Under the pieces are notes generated by a model, which saw nothing but the letters and a program-made list of their open reading frames with translations, was not told where the DNA came from and ran no database searches. Below are positions 15,049 to 23,542 of a DNA stretch of 64,000 bases, one piece after another. Source of the stretch: SLNP01 sp964568875 (GTDB lineage Bacteria; Bacteroidota; Bacteroidia; Bacteroidales; VadinHA17); the NCBI GenBank assembly GCA_964568875.1, contig CAZMSH010000004.1:96630-160629 (forward strand), written 5' to 3'. The first letter of the stretch is position 1. The number at the start of each line of letters is the position of its first letter. The translations under genes were made by a program, and so were the position numbers.

Positions 15049-16932
15049 CTATTCTTTGCTGCTTGTACCCTTACCCCTGGTGTAGGAGTCAATAATGGAA
15101 TTGAGCATCCTTTCCGTTTCCGATGCTCCTTCACCCAGGAGGAATCCGATTTTCTGAACCATCTCGAGGTTTCTGTCTATCACATCGCTTATCCGGTTTA
15201 TAGTCTCTTCACGTTGTACTTCAGGCGAATAGAGATCCCTGATGATAGCACCGGCAATCTTATTCTGCCTGATGGGGAATACCGATATGTTAAGCATCTT
15301 CTCTTCGTACGGAACATCTCTGCTGATTACAGGTTCATTTTCCCTGATCACGAAGCTGAACATATTGTACACGCTGAAGGGGAGGAGTGTCTTAAGGTCT
15401 GCTCCCTTAAGGCCCGGAATAATTTCGGCAATGGCTGTGGCATCTTCTCCTATTATGTTGATGAACGCCTGGTTTGAGTGCAGAACCTTAAGATTACTGT
15501 CGGCAATTATGACACCGCTTGGTAGTTTTTCCAGCATGCTGTGCATCATGTCGGACGCATTCTGTGCTATCTCCTTTTCCCTTAGGGCATTATCCTGCGA
15601 TTCCTTCAGCGCTTTCTTGGTATCCGCCAGCTTCTTGTTTGTCTGTCTGAGGTTTTCAATATACTCCTGTTTATTTCTTAGGTTGAAGGTATGGCACATT
15701 TCAGGTACTGCAAGACCTTTCGCGACAGTAACTGCAAAGTCGCGACACGACATATAACCGCATGCCCCGCAGTCAATCTCCTCTTCTATATCTTCCTTTC
15801 CTATGATTTTGAGTACTTCTTTGACAGCCTCGTCAGGCGGTTCAGGAATTGTCTGGTCGTGAGGTGTAAACCTCCTTGAAAAATCCAGTCCTGACCACTT
15901 TTCAATATCTCTCTTCCACTGCTCCTTGTCAAGCAGACCGACTCTCTTGAGGGCGTAGTTTCTCACCAGGGCTCTTTTTCTGAATCTGTCGGTGTGGCTC
16001 TCCATACCTGGTCCGAGCAGGCACCCTTCACAGAAAAAGAGGTTGAAGTGGTGGTTAATGGTGTCGATGTATTTGTCAAATTCCTTAACGGCAGACATCA
16101 CATCTTCTTTCCCTGAGGCTGTAATTACTTCACTGGTTGCCAGGTCTCTTTTAATGCCTCCGGCCTGAATAATACCTGCCGGCAAAGGATATAGCGCTCC
16201 CCAGTTTCCGAAAGGCGGATCAAACTCAGACATGGTTACCCTTCTCTCCTGTATTTTCATATCATCGAACATCTTTCTCAGTTCAATGAATGTAAGCACG
16301 CCTTCAACCAGTTTACCGTCATCGTATTGCAGGGCCTCGTCCTTGGCGTCGATGCATGGACCAATGAAAACGGTTGCCACATCATCACCTTTGTGAATCT
16401 CCTTTACCACCAGTGCAGAGGCAATCATTGGAGAGACCAGCGGAGCCAGGTTTGTAACAAGGTCGGGGTGGTGCCGCTCTATCATTTTTACTATGGCAGG
16501 GCAGTTGGCGGTAATGTAGTATTTTCCGCCTGCCTCGCTAAACAGCCTGGCATATGCGTTTGCTATCAGGTCTACTCCAAATGAATTTTCATATACATAA
16601 TCAAAACCCAGTGATCTGATCATCCCGACGAATTTCCTGTAATCGGTAATATCCTCAAACTCCGATGCTATGCTGGGTGCTATCAGAGCAGCTGTTTTTC
16701 TATCTGATGAAAGCAGTGCACTTACATCTGCTACCGAATCCCTGAATTCAATTGCCGAAGGCTTGCAGGATACATAGCACAGGCCGCAACCAATGCAGCG
16801 GTCGGGGATTATCACAGGGTGTTGCCGGTCAGATCTCACCTCGACTGCATTTACCGGACAGACTCTTATGCAGGAGTATGAGTTGCGACATGTGTTGTCG
16901 TTAATATAAACTTCCGGAACAGTGTTTTTCAT
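15049..16932 (-). CDS. Sensory [FeFe]-hydrogenase with PAS domain (group C-like)
   Basis: 627 residues: two [4Fe-4S] ferredoxin clusters (Cys at 15-25 and 46-56), an H-cluster domain (about 75-310), a four-Cys Fe-S domain of PF04060 type (C387, C390, C395, C412), a coiled coil, a PAS domain (about 470-570) and a helical tail. H-cluster motifs are altered from catalytic enzymes: TANCPAI (L1, the proton-shuttle Cys replaced by Asn143, ligand C144 kept), GPCIDAKDE (L2, C192, the conserved Lys replaced by Ala195) and FCEGCLLGPG (L3, C300, C303). No kinase or methyl-accepting domain is attached; output probably goes to the phosphatase encoded next. It likely senses H2 or redox state in the cytosol. 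Confidence 0.9.
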   Translation of the reverse strand: MKNTVPEVYINDNTCRNSYSCIRVCPVNAVEVRSDRQHPVIIPDRCIGCGLCYVSCKPSAIEFRDSVADVSALLSSDRKTAALIAPSIASEFEDITDYRKFVGMIRSLGFDYVYENSFGVDLIANAYARLFSEAGGKYYITANCPAIVKMIERHHPDLVTNLAPLVSPMIASALVVKEIHKGDDVATVFIGPCIDAKDEALQYDDGKLVEGVLTFIELRKMFDDMKIQERRVTMSEFDPPFGNWGALYPLPAGIIQAGGIKRDLATSEVITASGKEDVMSAVKEFDKYIDTINHHFNLFFCEGCLLGPGMESHTDRFRKRALVRNYALKRVGLLDKEQWKRDIEKWSGLDFSRRFTPHDQTIPEPPDEAVKEVLKIIGKEDIEEEIDCGACGYMSCRDFAVTVAKGLAVPEMCHTFNLRNKQEYIENLRQTNKKLADTKKALKESQDNALREKEIAQNASDMMHSMLEKLPSGVIIADSNLKVLHSNQAFINIIGEDATAIAEIIPGLKGADLKTLLPFSVYNMFSFVIRENEPVISRDVPYEEKMLNISVFPIRQNKIAGAIIRDLYSPEVQREETINRISDVIDRNLEMVQKIGFLLGEGASETERMLNSIIDSYTRGKGTSSKE

Positions 16933-16943
16933 GACTATGTACT

Positions 16944-17201
16944 TTACCAGATTATATTTCCAAACTCATTGTCAAGAACAGATTCAATTTCCGGCTGCCC
17001 TACATTTTTGATCAGCTTTTCATTGATTATTATTATCGGTCCTTCATTGCAATGCCCCATGCACCTTGCACCTTTGAATACCACCCTGTCGTCAAGATGA
17101 TTCCTTACAAGGTAATCCTTCACATACTGAACCAACTCCTTGTTGCCCCTTGAGAAACATGAGCTGCCAAGGCAAACCTGAATCTCATTTCTCTTTTTCA
17201 T
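16944..17201 (-). CDS. Small thioredoxin-like [2Fe-2S] ferredoxin
   Basis: 85 residues. CLGSSCFSRG and ARCMGHCNEGP supply the CxxxxC...CxxxC pattern of the thioredoxin-like [2Fe-2S] domain found in NuoE/HydC C-termini. It lacks the helical N-terminal part of NuoE, so it is a stand-alone carrier. As first gene of the sensory hydrogenase operon (11 nt before the sensor) it may pass electrons to or from the sensor. It could also serve HydB, whose own N-terminal [2Fe-2S] ligands are lost; both are inference. Confidence 0.85.
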   Translation of the reverse strand: MKKRNEIQVCLGSSCFSRGNKELVQYVKDYLVRNHLDDRVVFKGARCMGHCNEGPIIIINEKLIKNVGQPEIESVLDNEFGNIIW

Positions 17202-17302
17202 GCCTCCATTTCATCAGTTAACAGGTAGTCTAAATCAGAATTGTCAGTAAAGTTAATTAAAAAGCCAGGAAATCAATAAGTCATCTGTCGAAATCATAAA
17301 TG

Positions 17303-17310
17303 CAAATTTA
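17303..17310 (-). promoter_or_regulatory. -7 box (TAAATTTG) of the leftward sensory operon
   Basis: CAAATTTA on the + strand reads TAAATTTG on the - strand. It touches the Rex-type palindrome at 17312, which would occupy the -7/-33 spacer. It lies about 100 nt before the first leftward start codon. Confidence 0.55.
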
Positions 17311-17311
17311 C

Positions 17312-17327
17312 TGTTAATAAATTAACA
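17312..17327. promoter_or_regulatory. Putative Rex operator (TGTTAA-N4-TTAACA)
   Basis: TGTTAATAAATTAACA is a perfect inverted repeat and matches the clostridial-type Rex consensus TTGTTAAN4TTAACAA except for the outermost base on each side. It sits between the two divergent hydrogenase promoters: directly beside the leftward -7 box and about 28 nt upstream of the rightward -7 box. A rex gene lies in the rightward operon. The predicted effect is that Rex represses both operons when NADH is low and releases when NADH rises. Confidence 0.75.
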
Positions 17328-17354
17328 TTGTTCAGTTTGTAACAATAAATTTAT

Positions 17355-17362
17355 TATATTTG
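17355..17362 (+). promoter_or_regulatory. -7 box (TATATTTG) of the hydCBA operon
   Basis: It matches TAnnTTTG and is 23 nt before the hydC ATG. A TTTG at 17336-17339 and a TTG at 17328-17330 are possible -33 elements, but their spacings (15 and 24 nt) are off the usual 19-21. Confidence 0.6.
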
Positions 17363-17385
17363 TATGTTTCCTAAAATGTCATTCA

Positions 17386-17868
17386 ATGGAAAGGGAAAAT
17401 CAAGATGTTGTGAATGAGATATTTGCCAGGCACAGACAGGCACGTAAGGAGAACCTGATACCAATCCTTCAGGAGATACAAAAAGAGGCAGGATATATTT
17501 CAGAGGATTCTATAGTCAGACTGGGTAATCTCCTTGGCATCAGCACGACCAAAATTTACGGACTTGCGACATTTTACGACCAGTTCAGGTTTTTACCATC
17601 AGGCAGGATACATTTCCGTATTTGTCATGGTACTACCTGCTTCATGAACGGATCAGGTTCTCTGATATCGGCACTGAGGGAAGAGCTGGGGGTTGAACCG
17701 GGACAAACAACAAGGGATGGCAGGTTCAGCTATGAGATTGTAACATGTATGGGTAGCTGCAGTAACGGACCTGTAATTGAAGTTAACGGTGAATATCATA
17801 CAGGCGTTTCAAATGACCAGATACCAGCTATGATCAAGAGGCTGAAGCATATAGTTGATAATGATTAA
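17386..17868 (+). CDS. hydC: NuoE-like [2Fe-2S] subunit of trimeric [FeFe]-hydrogenase
   Basis: 160 residues. The helical N-terminus (ENLIPILQEIQKEAGYISED, TTKIYGLATFYDQF) and the C-terminal thioredoxin-like domain with CHGTTC and CMGSC match NuoE/HydC, and all four [2Fe-2S] Cys are present. In bifurcating HydABC it sits beside the flavin subunit HydB and carries electrons during NADH- and ferredoxin-linked H2 production. It is first in a ten-gene rightward run, 11 nt before hydB, behind a -7 box and the Rex-type palindrome. Confidence 0.92.
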   Translation: MERENQDVVNEIFARHRQARKENLIPILQEIQKEAGYISEDSIVRLGNLLGISTTKIYGLATFYDQFRFLPSGRIHFRICHGTTCFMNGSGSLISALREELGVEPGQTTRDGRFSYEIVTCMGSCSNGPVIEVNGEYHTGVSNDQIPAMIKRLKHIVDND

Positions 17869-17879
17869 CATGCTTTCAA

Positions 17880-19814
17880 ATGGAAGATACTAAGAACTAT
17901 CTTATCAGCAGGATTCTGCTTTCAGGCAGCGACACTCTTCCCGCGGATGTCGAGAAGGAACTGCAGACGATAAGGAGGGAAAGAATAAGCCGGCCGGTTA
18001 TTTACATATCCTCGGGCACAAGCAGTATTATTGCCGGATCGGCAAGGACGGACAAGGCGGTCAGGGATTATCTTTCTGAGATGGGTATTGAAGCTGATCT
18101 GGTAAATACGGGCTGCAACGGACCGGCTAATTATGAGCCTCTTGTATGCATACAATTACCTGGCAAGAACAAGCTTGTGTTCAGAAATATTACCGACGAC
18201 AAGGTGGATTCTCTGCTTAACTCGGTGTTTCACAATGATATACCTGATGAAGATCTGGTAGGTCAGTCGGGAACCAGGGGTTTTGAAACCTGGCATGGAA
18301 TACCTTTTGCTGAAGACCATCCCTATTTTTCGAAGCAGAAGAGGATTGTACTTGGCAACTGCGGCTGTTACGATCCCGGCAGTATTGCCGAATACATAGC
18401 AAGAGGCGGGTACAGAACATTCGTAAAGACAATAAGGCACTACACCCCTGAGGAGGTATGTGAAATTGTTGAGAAAAGCAACCTTAGGGGCAGAAGCGGA
18501 GGCGGTTTCCCGACAGGTCTTAAATGGAAGTATGCTTTAAATACCACGGCATCGAATAAATATCTGGTATGTAATGCAAAAGAGAGTGATCCGGGTGGCT
18601 ATACCGACAGAACCATAATGGAGAGCGATCCTCACAGACTGATAGAGGGTATGGCTATTGCTGCATATGGTATTGGGGCCACAACTGCGTATATCTTTAT
18701 CAGATCAGGATCAGACCATGCTATCAGCACCTTCAGAAGAGCACTTGAGCAGGCGCGTGATTATGGCTTGCTGGGGCACAACATCTTCTCCAGCGGTTTC
18801 AATCTTGAGATTGTTGTCTCTGTCGATGCCGGTGCTTTTGTATGCGGTGAGGAGACTGCACTTATCGGCTCGCTTGAGGGCAAAAGGGGCATGCCTGAAC
18901 TCAAACCTCCCTATCCGGCTACATCAGGTCTGTTCGGAAAGCCAACCATCATCAACAATGTAGAGACATTGATGAATGTGCCTCTGATAATGAAAAACGG
19001 CCCCGAATGGTTTCTGGGCCTGGGTACTGAGAGCAGCAGTGGCACCAAGGTTTTTGCGCTGGCTGGTAAAGCCAGGCTGACAGGCATAGTAGAGGTGGAA
19101 ATGGGAACAACCCTGAGGGAGGTCGTTGAAGGCATTGCTGGTGGAATCAGGGAGGGAAAGGAGTTTAAGGCTCTTCAGCTCGGAGGCTCAACAGGAACGT
19201 TCATTACGGAGGAGCAACTTGATACCAGAATTGATTATGATGAACTGAAAGAAATCAATTCGGGACTGGGAGCAGGAAGCTTTATAATAATTGATGAATC
19301 TACCTGCATGGTTGAAATGGTAAGGTATTACATGGATTTCATGCACCATGAGAGTTGCGGCAAGTGTATACCATGCCGTGAGGGTACAGGCCGAATGCTT
19401 GAAATACTTGACAGTGTCGTGAAAAGACCTGCAAATGATGAAGCCGGTACTACCCTTGAAAGGTTCAAGGGTGTAATGCAGCTTGAGGCAATTGCATCGG
19501 TGATGAAGGACACTTCGCTTTGTGGTCTGGGGCAGAATGCTCCAAATCCCTTCCTTAGTGCGATGAGTAATTTCAGGGAGGAGTTCGAAGAGCATATCTT
19601 TGACAGGAAATGTCGCGCTAACGTATGCCGTGGTTTAAGGACATTTATTATAGATGTTGAGAAGTGTACGGGATGTACCCTTTGTGCATCAAAGTGTCCG
19701 GTGAATGCTATTTATGGTACAAGATTGCAGCCTTTCTTCATCGTTGAGGATAAATGTATAGGCTGCGGTGCCTGCTATGATGTATGTAAGTTCAGTGCAA
19801 TTTCAGTGAAATAA
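17880..19814 (+). CDS. hydB: NuoF-like flavin subunit of trimeric [FeFe]-hydrogenase, divergent
   Basis: 644 residues. Domain order: thioredoxin-like domain (about 30-120), NuoF FMN/NADH domain (RGRSGGGFPTGLKW, AGAFVCGEETAL, NNVETL), a [4Fe-4S] site (SCGKCIPCREG plus a Cys in SLCGLGQ) and two C-terminal [4Fe-4S] clusters (CTGCTLCASKC, CIGCGACYDVC) after a CRANVC pair. This is the HydB layout that joins NAD(H), FMN and ferredoxin. Two departures are visible. The N-terminal domain has Ser44-Ser49 where CxxxxC would be and CNGPA where CxGxC would be, so it cannot hold the usual [2Fe-2S]. The FMN loop reads NAKESDPGG (Lys234), where the family has NADE. NADH specificity and bifurcation are therefore likely but not assured. 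Confidence 0.9.
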   Translation: MEDTKNYLISRILLSGSDTLPADVEKELQTIRRERISRPVIYISSGTSSIIAGSARTDKAVRDYLSEMGIEADLVNTGCNGPANYEPLVCIQLPGKNKLVFRNITDDKVDSLLNSVFHNDIPDEDLVGQSGTRGFETWHGIPFAEDHPYFSKQKRIVLGNCGCYDPGSIAEYIARGGYRTFVKTIRHYTPEEVCEIVEKSNLRGRSGGGFPTGLKWKYALNTTASNKYLVCNAKESDPGGYTDRTIMESDPHRLIEGMAIAAYGIGATTAYIFIRSGSDHAISTFRRALEQARDYGLLGHNIFSSGFNLEIVVSVDAGAFVCGEETALIGSLEGKRGMPELKPPYPATSGLFGKPTIINNVETLMNVPLIMKNGPEWFLGLGTESSSGTKVFALAGKARLTGIVEVEMGTTLREVVEGIAGGIREGKEFKALQLGGSTGTFITEEQLDTRIDYDELKEINSGLGAGSFIIIDESTCMVEMVRYYMDFMHHESCGKCIPCREGTGRMLEILDSVVKRPANDEAGTTLERFKGVMQLEAIASVMKDTSLCGLGQNAPNPFLSAMSNFREEFEEHIFDRKCRANVCRGLRTFIIDVEKCTGCTLCASKCPVNAIYGTRLQPFFIVEDKCIGCGACYDVCKFSAISVK

Positions 19815-19818
19815 CAGT

Positions 19819-21540
19819 ATGCAGTTCACTATCGAGGTAAATAACAGAAAGATCAATGCAGAGAAGGGAGAGACAATTCTCTCGGCATTGAACCGAAACG
19901 GGATACTGATTCCTACCCTTTGCAGGATGAAGGAATTTACCCCTACCGGCGCGTGCCGGATGTGTGTTGTTGAGGTGGAAGGCCGCGACAGACTGGTTAC
20001 TGCATGCTCGCAGCCTGTTGAGGAGTGGATGAAGATACGAACACATTCACCCCGTGTGATCAAGGCCAGAAAGACAATTGTTGAATTGCTCCTGTCTAAC
20101 CATCCCGATGATTGTCTTTACTGCGACCGTAATCTTAACTGTGAGTTGCAGAAGCTCGCGGAGGAGCTAAACATCACAGAAAGGCGAATAAGGGGAAGGA
20201 AAATCAAGATGAGACTCGATCAGTCGAGTCCTGCTATCGTGAGAGAACTCTCAAAGTGTATTCTCTGCGGAAGGTGTGTGAGAGTATGTGAAGAGCTGGT
20301 TACTGCAACGACACTGGATTTCCTTAACCGTGGGAGAAATACCCATATTGGTACGGCAATGGACAGGGATTTCAATTTCTCCAGCTGCATTAACTGCGGC
20401 CAGTGTGTTCTGGTATGTCCCACCGGTGCCCTGCATGAAAAGCATAATACCAATGAGGTGCTCGAGTATCTTAACAACAGTGATGTTGTCAGGGTTATTC
20501 AGTATTCTCCAGTGGTGCCGTTTGCGGTTGCAGACTCGCTTGGGGTAAAGTATACCAGGGATTTTGACAGGGTACTCAATTCGGTACTCAGAAAAATGGG
20601 ATTCGATCTGGTCTTTTATTCAGGCTCTGCCAATGACCTGTACATTCATGAGATGGCCGAATCTGTCCTGAATAAGAGAAAAAGCGACTCACAAAAACCT
20701 GTCTATGTCTCAGCCTGTCCCGCATGGGTAAAGTATGCAGAGCAGTATATGCCGGATATCCTTGACTCACTTTCGCCTCTTAAATCACCACAACAGATAG
20801 CAGGCACTCTTATTAAGGGTTATGTTGCAGGGAAGAGAAAAATAGAAGCGGAAAAGATATACAGCGTGTCTGTAACACCTTGTATTGCAATGAAGTTTGA
20901 AGCAAAGCGCGACGGAATGACCAGAAAAGGTGTAAGCGACGTCGATGCCGTTCTCACTGTAATGGAGCTTGTCAGGCTTATCCGCTTGTTTGGTATAGAT
21001 ATCAGCAATGCTATCGGGGAACCTGCAGACGGACCAATGGATATGAGAAGTTCTGCTGCCCTCCTGACTGAAGTGTCCGGAGGTTATACAGAGGCTGTAA
21101 TAAGATCAATGGTTCAACTGAAGGATAACAAAACCACAGGTCAGTCTATGTTCCGAAAGCTGAGATCAGCATCAGGCTTCAGGGAGTTGTCGGCGGAGAT
21201 TGGAGGAGTAAAATACAATTTCGCAGTTGTGGACGGGTTGACCTCCATGCAGAAACTGAATGCTAAAATTGCTGCTGGTCAGACATATGATATGATTGAA
21301 GTAATGGTCTGTCCGGGTGGCTGCATTAACGGGGGGGGCCTTTCCTTCTCCTCAACAAAAGAGATTATAAGGAACCGGGCCCGTACCATATGGCAGGCTG
21401 AAGAGTCAGAGGCGGTATCTGTAGCTTCTAAATCACCGGCTCTGCTCTCCTTTTATGAGGATACCAGTAAAGGAGAAGATGAGCCTAATGAAAGAAAGAG
21501 CTTTTTCACCCGGTATTCAAGAAGGGATGTATTACTATAA
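19819..21540 (+). CDS. hydA: [FeFe]-hydrogenase catalytic-type subunit with altered H-cluster pocket
   Basis: 573 residues, collinear with the Clostridium pasteurianum enzyme CpI. Visible are an N-terminal [2Fe-2S] domain (C35, C46, C49, C63), the His-ligated [4Fe-4S] motif HPDDCLYCDRNLNC (H95, C99, C102, C108), two [4Fe-4S] clusters (CILCGRC, CINCGQC) and the H-domain. The cluster ligands are kept: C300 in SACPAW, C355 in TPCIAMKFE, and C498/C502 in MVCPGGCINGGG. Pocket residues differ from catalytic enzymes: Ala299 replaces the proton-shuttle Cys, Thr353 replaces Met, and Met358 replaces the Lys that contacts the diiron cyanide. A short small-subunit-like tail follows. It would form H2 or oxidise it with HydB/HydC, but activity may be reduced or biased. 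Confidence 0.92.
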   Translation: MQFTIEVNNRKINAEKGETILSALNRNGILIPTLCRMKEFTPTGACRMCVVEVEGRDRLVTACSQPVEEWMKIRTHSPRVIKARKTIVELLLSNHPDDCLYCDRNLNCELQKLAEELNITERRIRGRKIKMRLDQSSPAIVRELSKCILCGRCVRVCEELVTATTLDFLNRGRNTHIGTAMDRDFNFSSCINCGQCVLVCPTGALHEKHNTNEVLEYLNNSDVVRVIQYSPVVPFAVADSLGVKYTRDFDRVLNSVLRKMGFDLVFYSGSANDLYIHEMAESVLNKRKSDSQKPVYVSACPAWVKYAEQYMPDILDSLSPLKSPQQIAGTLIKGYVAGKRKIEAEKIYSVSVTPCIAMKFEAKRDGMTRKGVSDVDAVLTVMELVRLIRLFGIDISNAIGEPADGPMDMRSSAALLTEVSGGYTEAVIRSMVQLKDNKTTGQSMFRKLRSASGFRELSAEIGGVKYNFAVVDGLTSMQKLNAKIAAGQTYDMIEVMVCPGGCINGGGLSFSSTKEIIRNRARTIWQAEESEAVSVASKSPALLSFYEDTSKGEDEPNERKSFFTRYSRRDVLL

Positions 21541-21552
21541 AGAGAACAGTTT

Positions 21553-23514
21553 ATGCTTGTATTCACTATAAAAGAGTTGTGCCGAACCTGTTACACCTGC
21601 GTGCGGGAGTGTCCTGCAAAGGCTATCAGAATAGTAGGAGGGCAGGCAGAAGTTATTGAGGAGAGGTGTATTGCCTGTGGAAACTGTACAAAGGTATGCA
21701 GCCAGGGAGCCAAGGTATTCCTTAAAACCACAGACAGGGTGAAAAGAATACTTGAGTCTTCTGATAAGGCGGCAGCAATAATAGCTCCCAGCTTTCCTGC
21801 CGAGTTTCAGGAACTGGATGATCATAAACAGCTTGTGGGTATGGTGAGAGCCCTGGGCTTTAAATACGTTGCAGAAGTCTCTTTCGGTGCAGATCTGATT
21901 GCCGCAGGGTACAAGGAGCTGCTGTCTGATTCAAAAGGAAAGACCTATATATCGTCTGACTGTCCTTCAATCGTTAATTTCATTAGGTATTATCACCCAA
22001 ACCTTGTTGGAAACCTTGCTCCGCTGGTGTCGCCAATGGCAGCCACTGTCAAGGTCGTAAGAAAGAAATATGGTTCAGACGTTCCTGTTGTCTTTATTGG
22101 TCCGTGTGTTGCTAAAAAATCTGAATGCAACGAACTCGATGTTGCCATTACCTTTATAGAACTGAGGGAGATGCTGGAAGAGAATGGAATTACACACGAG
22201 AATATTGAACCCTCAGAATTTGACCCGCCACTGGGCGGAAGAGGTGCGATATTTCCTGTAACCAGGGGACTGCTTCAGACAGCCGGTATCAATGATGATG
22301 CAATTACCGGCAACATAATAGCAGCGGAGGGAAGAATAGATTTTCAGGAGGCTATAAAGGAGTTTGAAGCCGGCATGATCAGTCAGCATCTTGAATTGCT
22401 CTGTTGTGAGGGCTGCATAATGGGACCGGGGATATCGAGAAAAGGGAAGCAGTATAACCGTATGGCTCTTGTCAGTAAGTATGCACAGAGTAAGATGAAC
22501 GGTTTCGATCTCAACGAGTGGGAGAGGAATATAGCTGAGTATTTGAAGCTTGATCTCTATAAACGGCACAGGCCAGACGATCACAGAAGACACTTTCCTT
22601 CAGATGACGACCTTAAAGAGGTACTGGCTTCCATGGGCAAATTCAGTGATAAGGATCATCTTGATTGTGGTGCCTGCGGATACGAGACCTGTATTGAGCA
22701 TGCCGCTGCAATTAAGCACGGACTGGCTGAAATAGAGATGTGCCTGCCTTATACAATAGAGAAACTGCATAAGTCGGTGAATGATCTCGCCCTGACAAAT
22801 GAGAAGCTGACAACGATGCAACAGGCTTTGAAACAGTCTGAGAAGCTTGCCCATATGGGACAGCTTTCGGCAGGTATAGCTCATGAACTTAATAATCCGC
22901 TCGGAGTTGTAATAATGTACAGCAACATATTGCTTGAAGAGACAGGAAACGATGAGTCAATAAGAGAAGATCTCAAACTGATAGCTGAACAGGCAGGACG
23001 GTGTAAGAAAATTGTGGCAGGACTGCTTAACTTTGCAAGAAAGAGTCAGGTGAATTATCAGACAGTGAATGCCAGGGAACTGATGGAACAGAGTCTCTCA
23101 AGTCTGATTATTCCCTCAAATGTGGAGGTAAAAATCGATGACAGATCAACAAATCCGAACCTCATGCTGGATGTGGAACAGATGACCCAGGTAATTACAA
23201 ACATGGTTAAGAACTCATTTGATGCAATGCCTGATGGTGGAATGATTGAGCTTTCCATTGAAGACAGTCTTGGAGATGTTACCTTCATAATTTCTGATAA
23301 CGGAGCAGGTATCAGGCCCGAGGACAGGGCCAAGGTGTTTGAGCCTTTTTTCACCACAAAGGGTATAGGAGTAGGTACAGGACTGGGTCTGGCAACTGCT
23401 TACGGTATTGTCAAGATGCATAAGGGACAGATCACTGTTGATTCGAATAATGACAGACAGGAGGGTCCTACAGGAACAACTTTCAGGATAATACTGCCAC
23501 GCAGGAAAGAATAA
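21553..23514 (+). CDS. Sensory [FeFe]-hydrogenase fused to histidine kinase
   Basis: 653 residues: two N-terminal [4Fe-4S] clusters (CRTCYTCVREC, CIACGNCTKVC), an H-cluster domain with SSDCPSI (L1; Asp136 in the proton-shuttle position, ligand C137), GPCVAKKSE (L2; C185, Lys188 kept) and CCEGCIMGPG (L3; C285, C288). A PF04060-type Fe-S domain follows (C372, C375, C380, C397), then a coiled coil, a HisKA box with His444 (IAHELNNPLG) and an HATPase (FFTTKG, GTGLGLATAYG). There is no membrane segment. It starts 12 nt after hydA. This is the kinase-linked (HydDB group C1-like) sensor layout, probably phosphorylating the response regulator encoded next in response to H2 or redox state. Confidence 0.9.
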   Translation: MLVFTIKELCRTCYTCVRECPAKAIRIVGGQAEVIEERCIACGNCTKVCSQGAKVFLKTTDRVKRILESSDKAAAIIAPSFPAEFQELDDHKQLVGMVRALGFKYVAEVSFGADLIAAGYKELLSDSKGKTYISSDCPSIVNFIRYYHPNLVGNLAPLVSPMAATVKVVRKKYGSDVPVVFIGPCVAKKSECNELDVAITFIELREMLEENGITHENIEPSEFDPPLGGRGAIFPVTRGLLQTAGINDDAITGNIIAAEGRIDFQEAIKEFEAGMISQHLELLCCEGCIMGPGISRKGKQYNRMALVSKYAQSKMNGFDLNEWERNIAEYLKLDLYKRHRPDDHRRHFPSDDDLKEVLASMGKFSDKDHLDCGACGYETCIEHAAAIKHGLAEIEMCLPYTIEKLHKSVNDLALTNEKLTTMQQALKQSEKLAHMGQLSAGIAHELNNPLGVVIMYSNILLEETGNDESIREDLKLIAEQAGRCKKIVAGLLNFARKSQVNYQTVNARELMEQSLSSLIIPSNVEVKIDDRSTNPNLMLDVEQMTQVITNMVKNSFDAMPDGGMIELSIEDSLGDVTFIISDNGAGIRPEDRAKVFEPFFTTKGIGVGTGLGLATAYGIVKMHKGQITVDSNNDRQEGPTGTTFRIILPRRKE

Positions 23515-23542
23515 GAATATAAACTACAATATTTACGCTGTT

